A stretch of 64,000 bases of DNA, taken from the NCBI GenBank assembly GCA_046261875.1, contig JBHENW010000050.1:20519-84518 (forward strand), in the 5' to 3' direction. Under the pieces are notes generated by a model. That model was not told where the DNA came from, did not search any database, and worked only from the letters and a program-made list of their open reading frames with translations. Shown one piece after another: positions 8,128 through 17,362 of this stretch (position 1 is the first letter of the stretch; each line of letters starts with the position of its first letter). Origin of the DNA: JBHENW01 sp046261875 (lineage in GTDB: Bacteria; Acidobacteriota; Thermoanaerobaculia; UBA5066; Gp7-AA6). A program made the position numbers and the translations under genes.

Positions 8128-10227
8128 ATGAAATCCATCCGACCGCTCCCGGCCGGCCTCGCGGCCGCCGCGCTCGCCGCCGCCCTCGCCGCGCCGCTGG
8201 CGGCGCAGAGCCGCCCGTTCCGATTCAACGACCTCGCGCGTGTGCAGCGCCTCGGCGCGTTCTCCCTCTCTCCGGATGGCGGCTGGATCGCCTACGGCGT
8301 CGGAACGCCGGACGTGCCCGGCAACCGCACGCGCTCGGCGATCTGGCTGGTGTCGGCTCGAGGGGGGACGCCGCGCAAGCTGACGAGCGGTGAGGCCAGG
8401 GACTCGGACCCGGCCTTTTCCCCCGACGGCAAACGCATCGCCTTCCTGTCGAACCGCGGCGGCTCCTCGCAGATCTACCTCGTGGACGCCGCCGGCGGCG
8501 AGGCGGTCCAGGCCACCTCGTTTCCAACGGACGTCAACGGATTCCGGTGGGTTCCGGACGGGAGCGCATTCCTCATAACGGCCGACGTTTTCCCGGAGTG
8601 CTCCGACGCCGGCTGCATCGCGCAGCGGCTCGCGGACCGGGAAAAGAAGACGGTCAAGGCGCGGGTCGCCGAACGGCTGCTCTTCCGGCACTGGGACTCC
8701 TGGAAGGACGGCATGCGCACGCACATCTGGAGAGTCCCGGTCGGAGAAGGCGCGGCCGTGGAACTCACGCCCGGCGACCGCGACGCGCCGCCGTTCGAGG
8801 TGGGCGGGTCGATGGACTTCGCCGTCTCGCGCGACGGCCGGGAGCTCGTCTTCGCCGCGAACCCGGACGAGGCGGAGGCGCTCTCGACCAACTGGGACCT
8901 CTGGATCCGGCCGCTCGACGGCAGCGCCCCCGCCCGCAACCTGACCGAAAGCAACAAGGCGTTCGACGGGTCCCCCGAGTTCTCTCCCGACGGCCGCTCG
9001 GTCGCCTATCGCGCGCAGAAGCGCCCCGGCTTCGAGGCGGACCGCTTCGAGCTCATGGTCCTGGACCGGTCCACGGGGCGCAGCCGCTCCCTGACGCCCG
9101 GCTTCGATTCCTGGGTGGAGGACATCCAGTGGGCGCCGGACTCGAAGACGCTCTACTTCACGACGCACGTGAAGGGCCGCGGCGCGCTATATCGCGTGGA
9201 GCTCTCCGGGAGTTCGCCGCAGGAGCTCTGGAACGAAGGGACGATCAGCCAGTTTGCGATTTCGCCCGACGGCCGCCAGGTGTTTGCCGCGGCGAACTCT
9301 CTCGTGCGGCCCGCGGAGATCTATTCGTTCCCTGCCCGCGGCCGCGCGCGGCCGAAGCCGACTCCCGTCACCCGCGTCAACGACGCGCTGATGGCCGAGT
9401 ACTCGCTCCGCGTTTCCAGCCGCAACGTGAAGTCCGCCGACGGCAAGGATCTCCAGGCCTGGGTGGTGAACCCGCCGGACTTCGACCCCGCGAAGAAGTA
9501 CCCGGCGATTCTCCTCATCCACGGCGGGCCGCAGAGCGCATGGACGGACTCCTGGTCGTACCGGTGGAACCCGCAGGTCTTCGCGGGCTACGGATACGTG
9601 GTCTATGCGGCCAATCCCCGGGGGTCCACCGGGTTCGGGCAGGATTTCATCGACGCGATCTCCAACGACTGGGGGGGCAAGGTCTACGACGACCTCATGC
9701 GGCAGACCGACGATCTCGTGTCTCTCGCGTACGTGGACAAGGAGAAGGTCGGGGCGGCCGGGGCGTCCTACGGCGGATACATGATCGCATGGATCGCCGG
9801 GCACACGGACCGCTTCAAGGCGCTCGTCTGTCACGACGGCATCATCGATACGCTCTCGATGGGGCTCGAGACGGAAGAGCTCTGGTTCACCACGTGGGAC
9901 ATGGGCGGCCTTCCGTGGACGTCGGAGGGCTACGAGAAGTGGAACCCGATCCGCCATGCGAAGAACTTCAAGACCCCGACCCTCGTCATCACAAACGAGA
10001 AGGACTACCGCGTCCCCTTCGGACAGGGTTTGCAGTTCTTCACGGCGCTCCAGGTGCAGAACGTCCCGTCGCGACTGCTGACCTTCCCCGACGAAGGGCA
10101 CTGGGTATTGAAACCGGGAAACTCGCGGGTCTGGCATGCGTACGTCATGGACTGGTTCCACCGGTATCTCGGCGGGGCCGACCCGGATCCCGAGGCCCTC
10201 GACGCCGTCTACAGCATCACCCGATAG
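8128..10227 (+). CDS. Secreted S9 prolyl-oligopeptidase-family serine peptidase
   Basis: This 699-residue exported peptidase has signal peptide residues 1-25 (MKSIRPLPAG, then Ala/Leu-rich, ending AAQS). The middle is a TolB/WD40-like beta propeller with repeated SPDGK/SPDGR blade motifs. The C-terminal alpha/beta-hydrolase domain begins near residue 440. The catalytic triad is visible: Ser547 in GASYGGYM, Asp626 in KDYRVPFG and His658 in DEGHWV. It should cleave short peptides in the periplasm (acylaminoacyl- or dipeptidyl-peptidase type). It is monocistronic with its own promoter and ribosome site. Confidence 0.92.
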   Translation: MKSIRPLPAGLAAAALAAALAAPLAAQSRPFRFNDLARVQRLGAFSLSPDGGWIAYGVGTPDVPGNRTRSAIWLVSARGGTPRKLTSGEARDSDPAFSPDGKRIAFLSNRGGSSQIYLVDAAGGEAVQATSFPTDVNGFRWVPDGSAFLITADVFPECSDAGCIAQRLADREKKTVKARVAERLLFRHWDSWKDGMRTHIWRVPVGEGAAVELTPGDRDAPPFEVGGSMDFAVSRDGRELVFAANPDEAEALSTNWDLWIRPLDGSAPARNLTESNKAFDGSPEFSPDGRSVAYRAQKRPGFEADRFELMVLDRSTGRSRSLTPGFDSWVEDIQWAPDSKTLYFTTHVKGRGALYRVELSGSSPQELWNEGTISQFAISPDGRQVFAAANSLVRPAEIYSFPARGRARPKPTPVTRVNDALMAEYSLRVSSRNVKSADGKDLQAWVVNPPDFDPAKKYPAILLIHGGPQSAWTDSWSYRWNPQVFAGYGYVVYAANPRGSTGFGQDFIDAISNDWGGKVYDDLMRQTDDLVSLAYVDKEKVGAAGASYGGYMIAWIAGHTDRFKALVCHDGIIDTLSMGLETEELWFTTWDMGGLPWTSEGYEKWNPIRHAKNFKTPTLVITNEKDYRVPFGQGLQFFTALQVQNVPSRLLTFPDEGHWVLKPGNSRVWHAYVMDWFHRYLGGADPDPEALDAVYSITR

Positions 10228-10415
10228 GGGAATTATGGCGCCTTCTCGCCGTCTTCTCGTTCGCGGCGCTCTCCGGGATGGCGCAGGCCGCCGCGCACGC
10301 GCCCGCCGATCCCGCCTCCGCCGCGCTCCCCAGGGGTTGGGGGACCGCAAGGTGCCCGCCGAGCTTGCCGGCGGACCGAAGGGCCGCGGGCAAGCGGGGA
10401 TGGGCCGCCGTTCTT
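10228..10415. other. Intergenic region, possible decayed signal-peptide ORF
   Basis: This is a convergent gap between the S9 peptidase and the AAA ATPase. Reading the plus strand in the frame of GAA-TTA-TGG gives LWRLLAVFSFAALSGMAQA, which looks like a signal peptide, but it has no in-frame start codon and runs into antisense ATPase sequence. No terminator with a T-tract was seen. Confidence 0.25.
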
Positions 10416-11900
10416 TCAGTCCGCAGGAACACAACGGCCGGCGGCCCACGCCCGCAACGCGGAAACCTTCTCCGCGCGGACGACCGAGAGGGGGCGAGTG
10501 GAGCGCAGCGCCACGAGGATGGCACTGTCGTCCAGGGGCAGATTCGCCGAGCGCGCCTCGTAGAGGGCGGAGACGATCACCTGCTCGATTTCGGCGCCCG
10601 AGAAGCCCTCGGCCGCCGCGGCGAGGGCGTCCAGGTCGAAGCGCGCCGCTTCCTCCCGCCGCTTGGCCAGATGGAGGCGGAAAATCTCCCGGCGCGCGGC
10701 CTCTCCGGGCAGGTCCACGAAGAACACTTCGTCCACGCGGCCCTTCCGCATCATCTCCGGCGGCAGTTCTTCGACCGAGTTCGCCGTCGCCACGAGGAAG
10801 ACGCGCGCTTTGCGTTCCTGCATCCACGTCAGGAGGGCTCCCAGAAGCCGCTTGGAGACCCCGCCGTCGGACTCGGTGGATCGTGTCGAGACGAAGGCTT
10901 TTTCGATCTCGTCGATCCAGAGGACGCACGGGGCGATGCGCTCGACACGGCGCAAGGCATCGCGCAGGTTCCGCTCCGATTCGCCGATGTAGGGCGCGAG
11001 CAACCTGCCGGCATCGAGCGACAACAGCGGCAGGCCCCAGGCGGTCGCCACGGCCTTGGCCGCGAGGCTCTTGCCGCAGCCCTGGACGCCGAGCAGCAGG
11101 ATGCCGCGCGGCGCGTCCAGGGGGTGCTCTCCCGGGGCCGGCGTGAAGCCGGACTGGCGCGTCCGAAGCCACCGCTTGAGCCGCTCCAGACCGCCGATCT
11201 GATCGAGGCCTTCCGGAGCGGGGATGAATTCGAGCAGGCCGCCTCCCTGCACGAGGTCCCGTTTCGTCGCGCGGACGCGGTCCCGATCATCGCCGTCCAG
11301 GGCACCGTCGTCGAAGTACGCGCGCGCCAGGGCACGCTCCGCTTCGAAGAGGGTCAGGCCCTGGAGGTCCGACGCGAGTCCTTCGACGTCGTCCTTCGAC
11401 AGCCGTACGCGCGCCCCGGGGTGGTCCCGCGTGATCCGCCGGACGGTGTCGGTAATCAGGGCGTGCAGCTCGGGCGTGCCGGGCAGGTCGAAGGTGAACC
11501 GCACCTCGACGTCGTCCAGTTCGGCCTTGGGGGGCAGCCAGGGACCGACGAGGACGAGAGTCCGCGCCGAGCCCGCGAACTCCTGCGCCGTCTCGCGCAG
11601 ACCGCGCAGTGCGCCCGGGCTCTCGAGGTGGGCTTGCGGGTCCTTCAGGAGCCAGACACCGTCCCCCTTGCACTCGCGGATGTGCCTCAGCGCGATGCTC
11701 AGGTCCGCCGTCTTCGAGGCGTCGGCCGGATGGGAGGGGGACAACCCGCTGGCGGCGCTCCAGGTGGAGACCGGAAGGCTCAGCTCCGACGCGACGCCCC
11801 GCAGCAGCGACTCGAAGCGCTTTTCCTCGACGGTCTCGCAGAGCACGAGCGGATGCCGCGAGCGCAGCAGGAGCGCGAGATCCTTGGCGGGGACGTCCAA
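10416..11900 (-). CDS. Ycf46-like AAA+ ATPase
   Basis: This is a cytoplasmic AAA+ ATPase of about 494 residues. The N-terminal third (LLLRSRHPLVLCETVEEKR, VSTWSAASGL, GVWLLKDPQAHL) resembles the regulatory region of Ycf46-type proteins of cyanobacteria and plastids. The AAA core follows, with Walker A GVQGCGKSLAAKA, Walker B VLWIDEIEKAF, sensor-1 VATANSVEELPPEM, arginine finger RKGRVDEVFF and an AAA lid with FSGAEIEQV. The start is unclear. An ATG overlaps the upstream stop (TGATG at 11962) but is in another frame. I use an in-frame TTG giving MDVPAKDLALLL, which has no good ribosome site. A one-base indel is an alternative. Confidence 0.8.
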   Translation of the reverse strand: MDVPAKDLALLLRSRHPLVLCETVEEKRFESLLRGVASELSLPVSTWSAASGLSPSHPADASKTADLSIALRHIRECKGDGVWLLKDPQAHLESPGALRGLRETAQEFAGSARTLVLVGPWLPPKAELDDVEVRFTFDLPGTPELHALITDTVRRITRDHPGARVRLSKDDVEGLASDLQGLTLFEAERALARAYFDDGALDGDDRDRVRATKRDLVQGGGLLEFIPAPEGLDQIGGLERLKRWLRTRQSGFTPAPGEHPLDAPRGILLLGVQGCGKSLAAKAVATAWGLPLLSLDAGRLLAPYIGESERNLRDALRRVERIAPCVLWIDEIEKAFVSTRSTESDGGVSKRLLGALLTWMQERKARVFLVATANSVEELPPEMMRKGRVDEVFFVDLPGEAARREIFRLHLAKRREEAARFDLDALAAAAEGFSGAEIEQVIVSALYEARSANLPLDDSAILVALRSTRPLSVVRAEKVSALRAWAAGRCVPAD

Positions 11901-11961
11901 TGTGAGAAAAGTGTAACGCCCCAGTCTCCGGCCTGGCGCTTCCCGCGGACTCCGACTGTCA

Positions 11962-12486
11962 TCAGGTCGTCGCGGTTGGCCCGGAACTCGACGGCATCGT
12001 CCCGGGCACGTCGGTGACGCCGAGGGCCGAGGCCAGCTCGTTGACCGCCGCGGTCTCAGCCGGGCTGACGAGAGTGCCGCCAATGCCCAGAAACCCACCC
12101 TCTTTCGCGGCTTCCGTCGCCGTCTTCGCCAGAACGACCAGCCATCGGCCGTACTCCGCCGCTTCGGTGGGGGATTTTCGGGCCACGGTGTCCATTGCCC
12201 GCCGGCACGCGCCGATGAGCGCTGCACGGGCTTCGGCCGCGGTCTTCGCCCCCTGCGGCATTTCGGGCTTCGCCTGGCGGGTGCGAAGGGTCTCTACCAC
12301 CGACCGGATGAGTTCGCTCGACGTCGATTGCGCCGCGGCGGATGCGGCCTTGGCGACGGCAAAGGCCTCTTTCACGAGCCCGACGGGACCGCCCATGTCA
12401 GAAAGGGTGACGATCGTGGCCGCCGCCATCGGGGCCGCCGTGATGAGTTCCCATTCTTCGGCCGTGTATTCGCTCTGCTTGGACAT
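11962..12486 (-). CDS. Conserved hypothetical alpha-helical protein
   Basis: This 174-residue soluble protein begins MSKQSEYTAEEWELITAAP. The second of two nearby ATGs is preferred because AGAGGAGG then sits about 7 bases upstream. It is predicted mostly helical with many Ala and Thr, and has a recognisable C-terminal block EAAKEGGFLGIGGTLVSPAE. Similar proteins occur in many bacteria without a known role. It has no signal peptide or membrane segment. The gene precedes the AAA ATPase on the same strand with about 60 bases between them, which suggests an ATPase partner or substrate; this is inference only. Confidence 0.6.
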   Translation of the reverse strand: MSKQSEYTAEEWELITAAPMAAATIVTLSDMGGPVGLVKEAFAVAKAASAAAQSTSSELIRSVVETLRTRQAKPEMPQGAKTAAEARAALIGACRRAMDTVARKSPTEAAEYGRWLVVLAKTATEAAKEGGFLGIGGTLVSPAETAAVNELASALGVTDVPGTMPSSSGPTATT

Positions 12487-12563
12487 GAACATTCCTCCTC
12501 TTGCTCTCACCCACTCTGTCATACCGGCGAAAAGAGGATTGACGCGAATCAGAGTCTCTCGCG

Positions 12564-13679
12564 TCAACGCGCGATCGAGAACTCCGCGCCGATGCCGATC
12601 ACGATCTGGGGAGAGCCGAGGGCCTTTAAACTGCCCGTTCCCTTCCCGATGTCTCCGCTGCGCTTGATCGTGATGCGCTCGGTCGGGCGGAGGCCGCGAG
12701 AGTCCGTGAGCGTCACCGTCTCTCGCCCGTAGATCGCCCGCAGGAAGAGGCGGGCGCGCAGCGTGAAGGAGAAGCGCTGACGCACGGCCAGGTCCCAGAC
12801 GTTCTCATCCGACCGGGATTCGGGGTGGTAACCGTCGTCGAAGCGAACCGTCTCGAAGCCCAGGACCGCGTGCGAGACGAAGGGGAGCCGGGAACGGTCA
12901 TGGGCGAAAGAGAGCAGAGCATCGGTTCGGCCGCGGGAGTAGGTCACGGCCGCGGTGACGGCGCGGAAGCTCGCCGGGGCGTCGAAGTCCCGGGACGCGA
13001 AATCCGGCGCGCTCTCCTCGTGGACCTCCAGGTCACCGCCCGCGGCCTCGGCGCCCAGCCGCACGGTCCACGGCCCCCGGTTCCAGCGCACGTCGAGCTC
13101 GCCCCCGAAAAGCGATCCCTCCGCGAAGTGGAAGGCCGCCGCGGTCGTGTTGGCTCCATCCGTACTGACGTACCGGCCGGCCGCAGCGATCTCCAGCCCG
13201 CGCCAGCGGTGCCGCCAGCCCAGCGCCACGTCCGCGCGCTCGGAGGAGAGCGTGCGCTCTTCGCCGATCTCGAAGTTCTCACCCCCCAGGTTGACCAGGT
13301 CCGTGGCCTTGTGGGTTCGCCGGTTCCACGCGATCTCCGCCGAGTCCGTCGGCGAGACGCGGTGGCGGTAGAGCGCCCCGACGTTCTCGTACCGTCCGGT
13401 GCCCGTGGCGCGGACCCGGCCGGTCACGATCCTAGGCTGCTGCCTCTGCTCGTCGTGCGACGGCCCGAGAGCGACCCGCAGGCGCCATTCCCGCGCCGGC
13501 GTGCCCGCCCCCAGGCCCGCCGCCGGCTGTCGCGCCCCGCGCATCCCGATCGCGATGAACTTGGGCGTGACGTCGGAGATGTCCGTCAACTCGGAATCGG
13601 GGAGCTCCGCCGTGCGTGCGAAGGTGGCGTACGCGACCGACATTTCTGCCGTCGTCCCCTCGAGAGGTGCCAGGTCCAT
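12564..13679 (-). CDS. Putative outer-membrane beta-barrel protein
   Basis: About 371 residues made largely of alternating-hydrophobic strands with aromatic girdles (WRLRVALG, ENVGALYRHRV, ADVALGWRHRWRGLEI, LRARLFLRAIYGRE), ending GIGAEFSIAR. The terminal pattern and strand spacing fit a barrel of roughly 14-16 strands. Function is not recognised. The ATG used here is probably internal: the 15 in-frame codons before it read LVSACVFCAGLLLG, a good signal-peptide core, but no ATG/GTG/TTG precedes them, only a CTG behind GGGAGAG. It is cotranscribed with the LolA-like gene upstream. Confidence 0.6.
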   Translation of the reverse strand: MDLAPLEGTTAEMSVAYATFARTAELPDSELTDISDVTPKFIAIGMRGARQPAAGLGAGTPAREWRLRVALGPSHDEQRQQPRIVTGRVRATGTGRYENVGALYRHRVSPTDSAEIAWNRRTHKATDLVNLGGENFEIGEERTLSSERADVALGWRHRWRGLEIAAAGRYVSTDGANTTAAAFHFAEGSLFGGELDVRWNRGPWTVRLGAEAAGGDLEVHEESAPDFASRDFDAPASFRAVTAAVTYSRGRTDALLSFAHDRSRLPFVSHAVLGFETVRFDDGYHPESRSDENVWDLAVRQRFSFTLRARLFLRAIYGRETVTLTDSRGLRPTERITIKRSGDIGKGTGSLKALGSPQIVIGIGAEFSIAR

Positions 13680-13778
13680 CCCCAGGAGGAGACCCGCGCA
13701 GAAGACGCACGCGCTGACGAGATCCGTACCCAGCTGTATCTCTCCCGGTGGCGGGCTCCGTGAGCCGCTTCTACGGGG

Positions 13779-14576
13779 CTATCGGGGCCGGGCGAAGAGG
13801 GACGCTGGCAGGTCCACGTTCCACCGGACGTCCTCGTAGATGATCTCACTGTTGCGCCGGCCGAGCTTTCCCTTCGCATTCGCGTTGTAGCCCAATCGGC
13901 GCATCGGGAGGAGGAGGTCGCCGGTCGGCCGCTCGTCGAGGTATTCCGTGTAGTCGTACTTGCCCTCGCCGTACTGCAAGTTGTTCGCGAGGAGCCGCCC
14001 GGTCCCGGCGTCGAAGAAGTAAACCCAGGTGTGCAGTCCTCCGGCGTCGCCGGCCCCCCGTTCGTAGGTCACCTTGATCCGATCTGCGGTCGTGCGCCCG
14101 AGAGGCACGCGGCCCTCGTATTGGAGGATCGCGCCGCGGTCCGTGAGCTTGAAAGGCATCCCGAAGACGTAATGCGATCCGAAAGTGTTGTTGCGCGCCG
14201 AGTTGCGGTCCTCCTGGGTTTTCCCCGGTAAGCCGTCCACGATCTTCCAGGCGTCATTCCCGTCGTTGATCATGACGACGCGCTTTCCCTCCTCTTCCCA
14301 CTCGATCCGCCCACGGAACTCCGGCCGCAGGACGTACTGGTGCGTCTGGACCCGGTGCCTCTCGATCTTGCCGTCCGGCCGGTAGCGGGTGACCGTCTTA
14401 CGGAACTGCACGGTTCTCTTGGAATTCCAGGCCTTCCAACCGCCCACATGCTCGATGCTCTTGCGGACGACTTCACCCGCCTGTCCGGTAAGCCGGCTCG
14501 CGGCCGGCGCTTCCGAGGCGACGTTGCCGACGGCCAGCAACAGTGTGGTGGCGACGGCGGACAGATGGAGCGGCAC
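13779..14576 (-). CDS. Exported LolA/outer-membrane-lipoprotein-sorting-like protein
   Basis: This 265-residue exported protein starts at GTG, which gives a proper signal peptide (MPLHLSAVATTLLLAVGNVASEAPA). The mature part starts with a helix containing GGWKAWNSKRTVQFR, then a run of antiparallel strands (HRVQTHQYVLRPEFR, KRVVMINDGNDAWKIVDG, LHTWVYFFDAGTGRLL). This resembles the half-barrel of LolA/LppX-like lipid-binding proteins. There is no lipobox. It is sandwiched between hypE and the barrel protein on the same strand, so cargo delivery to the outer membrane is plausible but unproven. Confidence 0.6.
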   Translation of the reverse strand: MPLHLSAVATTLLLAVGNVASEAPAASRLTGQAGEVVRKSIEHVGGWKAWNSKRTVQFRKTVTRYRPDGKIERHRVQTHQYVLRPEFRGRIEWEEEGKRVVMINDGNDAWKIVDGLPGKTQEDRNSARNNTFGSHYVFGMPFKLTDRGAILQYEGRVPLGRTTADRIKVTYERGAGDAGGLHTWVYFFDAGTGRLLANNLQYGEGKYDYTEYLDERPTGDLLLPMRRLGYNANAKGKLGRRNSEIIYEDVRWNVDLPASLFARPR

Positions 14577-14604
14577 GGGGCGGGAGCTTAACTCACGCGC
14601 CCGT

Positions 14605-15660
14605 TCAGCAGATTCGCGGCAGGGCTTCTCCGAACGGCAGGTCGAGAATCCGTTCGCCGCCGATGGGAGTTCGGAGCGTGACGAAGCCCGGATGATCCGC
14701 GGTGACGTGGCCGATACGGACCGCCTGGCGTCCGAGCGGATGCTGCCGCATCCTTTCCAGCACCGCCTCGGCTCCCTCTTCGGGCACGAAAGCGACGAGC
14801 TTGCCCTCGTTCGCCACGAGGAGAGGATCGAGGCCGAGGATCTCGCAGGCGCCCCGCACGGTGTCTCGTACCGGTATCGTCGTCTCGTCGACGGCGATGC
14901 CCAGACCGCGGCGCGTCGCGATTTCCACCAGGACCGCCGCGAGGCCCCCGCGCGTGGGGTCGCGCATCGCATGGATGTCCGGAAACGCGTCCATGAGCGA
15001 GAGCGCGAGCTCGTGGAGGGGAGCGGTGTCGCTTTCGATCTGACCCTCGAACTCGAGGCCCTCCCGCTTCGAGAGGATGGCCACCCCGTGGTCCCCGATC
15101 GTTCCCGAAAGCAGGATCGCATCGCCCGGTCGCACCCGCCGCGACGACAGCTCCACGGCGGGAGCCAGAACGCCGATCCCGGCGGTGTTGACGAAGACCT
15201 TGTCGCCGCTGCCCCGGCCGACGACCTTCGTATCTCCGGTCACGATCTGGACCCCGGCGCGTTGCGCCGCTTGCGAGGCGGATGCGACGACGCGCTTGAG
15301 CTCTTCCAGTGAAAAGCCCTCCTCCAGGATGAAGGCGAGGGAGAGAAAGAGCGGGCGCGCCCCCCCGACGGCCAGGTCGTTGACCGTTCCGTTGACGGCG
15401 AGCTCTCCGATGTCGCCTCCGGGGAAGAAGATCGGCGTCACCACGTAGGAGTCGGTCGTGAACGCCAGCCGGCAGCCGTTGACCGTGATGACCGCCTGAT
15501 CGTCCAGAGGCTCCAAAGCGGCATTGCGAAAGGCGGGAAGAATGATCTGCTCGATCAGCTGGCCGCTGAGCTTCCCGCCGCTCCCGTGTCCCATCAGGAT
15601 CTCGCCCGTCTCGGCGATGGGGAGCGGGCAGTCGGAAAAGGGCACGACGGTGTCTGTCAT
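14605..15660 (-). CDS. hypE: Hydrogenase maturation factor HypE
   Basis: HypE dehydrates its C-terminal S-carboxamide to a thiocyanate, the donor of the CN ligand for the NiFe centre. The protein is 351 residues, the usual length, and ends PRIC: the essential last Cys is present. The PurM-like ATP-binding core shows GHGSGGK, AFTTDSYVVTP, GTVNDLAVGGARP and RDPTRGGLAAVL. It should act with HypF, which carbamoylates that Cys, and HypC-HypD, which take the ligand. It is last in the hyp run, 27 bases after the GmhA-like gene. Confidence 0.95.
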   Translation of the reverse strand: MTDTVVPFSDCPLPIAETGEILMGHGSGGKLSGQLIEQIILPAFRNAALEPLDDQAVITVNGCRLAFTTDSYVVTPIFFPGGDIGELAVNGTVNDLAVGGARPLFLSLAFILEEGFSLEELKRVVASASQAAQRAGVQIVTGDTKVVGRGSGDKVFVNTAGIGVLAPAVELSSRRVRPGDAILLSGTIGDHGVAILSKREGLEFEGQIESDTAPLHELALSLMDAFPDIHAMRDPTRGGLAAVLVEIATRRGLGIAVDETTIPVRDTVRGACEILGLDPLLVANEGKLVAFVPEEGAEAVLERMRQHPLGRQAVRIGHVTADHPGFVTLRTPIGGERILDLPFGEALPRIC

Positions 15661-15687
15661 CCGGCCGGCCGCCCGATCGAGAGTGCT

Positions 15688-16269
15688 CTAAATAACATCG
15701 TCCTCGCCCAGGGCGACGTGGAGGAGGTCCCAGAGCAGGTGGAGAAGCACCGTATGGGTTTCCTGCACGCGGTGGATGGACCAGGCGTTGACCGTGAAGC
15801 AGTAATCGCAGGAGTCGGGCATCTGCCCGCCGTCGCGTCCGGAGAAGCCGATCGTCAGGAGCCTCAGCTCCCGCGCCCGCCGCAGCGCCCGGTTGACGTT
15901 GGTGGAAGCCCCGGAGGTCGAGATCCCCAGCGCCATGTCTTCCGGCCGGGCGAGCAGCTCGAGCTGATCGGTGAAAACGCGGGAAAAGTCGGTGTCGTTG
16001 CCGATCGCCGTCAGGGTCGCGGTGTCCACGGTCAGAGCCGCCGCGGGGAGGGCCCGGCGCTTCTCGATGATGGGGTGCTGGAATTCCACGGCGACGTGCT
16101 GCGCGTCACAGGCCGAGCCGCCGTTGCCCATCACCCAGAGGCGTCCCCCGGCACGGAAGCGCTCCGCCATGGCCCGCACACAGTTCTCGAGCTGCTCCGC
16201 GTTCTCTTCGAAGAACCGGACCTTGACCTCGGCGCTTTCACGCGCTTTGCGAAGGATGGCTTCTCGCAC
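15688..16269 (-). CDS. SIS-domain phosphosugar isomerase, GmhA-like
   Basis: A 193-residue SIS-fold protein, the length of sedoheptulose-7-phosphate isomerases. Motifs include VMGNGGSACDAQHVAVEF, LTAIGNDTDFSRVF, ALGISTSGASTNV, GFSGRDGG and an ending helix with HTVLLHLLWDLLH. GmhA converts sedoheptulose 7-phosphate for heptose synthesis, but here it sits between hypD and hypE. From memory, GmhA-like genes recur in high-affinity (group 1h) hydrogenase clusters, so a maturation-linked role is possible. The GTG start overlaps the end of hypD by 32 bases; this start is chosen because it gives family length. Confidence 0.85.
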   Translation of the reverse strand: MREAILRKARESAEVKVRFFEENAEQLENCVRAMAERFRAGGRLWVMGNGGSACDAQHVAVEFQHPIIEKRRALPAAALTVDTATLTAIGNDTDFSRVFTDQLELLARPEDMALGISTSGASTNVNRALRRARELRLLTIGFSGRDGGQMPDSCDYCFTVNAWSIHRVQETHTVLLHLLWDLLHVALGEDDVI

Positions 16270-17362
16270 CGGTCCCCAGGTACCTCCCGTATTGATAGTA
16301 GGCCGCGCAGCTGCCCTCGGCCGAGACCATGGTCGCACCGAGCGGCGTCTGCGGCGTGCACTCGCGCCCGAAGGCGGGGCAGTCCGACGGCTTCTTGAGG
16401 CCCCGCAGAATCAGGCCGCTGATGCAGAGCGAGGACTCGGCCGTCTCGATCGTGTCGACCTCGAAGCGCTTCTCCGCGTCATGCTCGGTGTATTCGTACC
16501 GGACCTTGTAGCCGGATTTCGGGATGGACCCGACCCCCCGCCACTTGCGGTCGGCGATCTCGAAGACCTCGAAGACCAGGTCGCGCGCCGGCTTGTTCCC
16601 GTCGCGCGTGACCAGCCGCGAATACTGGTTTTCCACCTCCGCGCGGCCCGCCTCGAGCTGGCGCACGATCATCAGGATTCCCTCCAGGAGATCGATCGGC
16701 TCGAACCCCGTGATCACGATGGGGACCCGGTATCGTGCCGCCAGAGACTCGTACTCCCGAAAGCCCATGACCGCGCAGACGTGTCCGGGTCCCAGGAATC
16801 CCTCGACGCGGTTTCCCGGGGCCTGGAGGATGGCCGCCATGGCCGGCGGGACCAGGACATGCGAGACGAGCATCGAAAAGTTGCCGACGCCCTCCCGCTT
16901 CGCCCGATAAATCGCCATGGCGTTGGCCGGAGCGGTCGTCTCGAACCCGATGCCGAAGAAAACGACCCGCCGGGAGGGATTCAGACGGGCGATCTTCACG
17001 GCGTCGAGCGGTGAGTAGACGACGCGCACGTCGGCGCCGCGGCTCTTCAGCGTGAGCAGGTCGCCCCGCGACCCGGGGACCCGGAGCATGTCGCCGAAGG
17101 ACGTGAAGATCACGTCCGGCAGGGCGGCGATCGCGTGAGCCCGGTCGATCATCTCCATGGACGTCACGCAGACGGGACAGCCCGGCCCGTGGACGAGCTC
17201 GACGCTCGCGGGCAACATCTGGTCGATTCCGTAACGGATGATCGAGTGGGTCTGGCCGCCGCAGACTTCCATGAGCACCCAGGGACGGGTCGCGGTCCGG
17301 GCGATGCGCGAGGCGAGATGACCGGCGAGCCCCGCGTCGCGGTATTCGTCGAGGTATCTCAC
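16238..17362 (-). CDS. hypD: Hydrogenase maturation factor HypD
   Basis: This 374-residue Fe-S scaffold works with HypC to assemble the Fe(CN)2CO unit. The conserved motifs are present: VCGGQTHSI, GPGCPVCVT, FTSFGDMLRVPG, GFETTAP, GPGHVCAVMG, VITGFEPIDLLEG and a C-terminal cysteine group (DCPAFGREC). The GTG start overlaps the hypC stop by four bases (GTGA), indicating coupled translation. The long upstream extension of the open frame lies in hypC and hypF and is not coding. Confidence 0.95.
   Translation of the reverse strand: MRYLDEYRDAGLAGHLASRIARTATRPWVLMEVCGGQTHSIIRYGIDQMLPASVELVHGPGCPVCVTSMEMIDRAHAIAALPDVIFTSFGDMLRVPGSRGDLLTLKSRGADVRVVYSPLDAVKIARLNPSRRVVFFGIGFETTAPANAMAIYRAKREGVGNFSMLVSHVLVPPAMAAILQAPGNRVEGFLGPGHVCAVMGFREYESLAARYRVPIVITGFEPIDLLEGILMIVRQLEAGRAEVENQYSRLVTRDGNKPARDLVFEVFEIADRKWRGVGSIPKSGYKVRYEYTEHDAEKRFEVDTIETAESSLCISGLILRGLKKPSDCPAFGRECTPQTPLGATMVSAEGSCAAYYQYGRYLGTGARSHPSQSA

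Noticed and set aside
10228..10415. A small exported protein gene after the S9 peptidase
   Set aside because: The signal-like stretch has no in-frame start codon and no mature domain; it is recorded only as a possible remnant.
8547..12017. A 1156-codon open frame on the plus strand across the S9 peptidase and AAA genes
   Set aside because: It is out of frame with S9 peptidase motifs and antisense to the ATPase; composition is Arg/Gly-rich without any domain.
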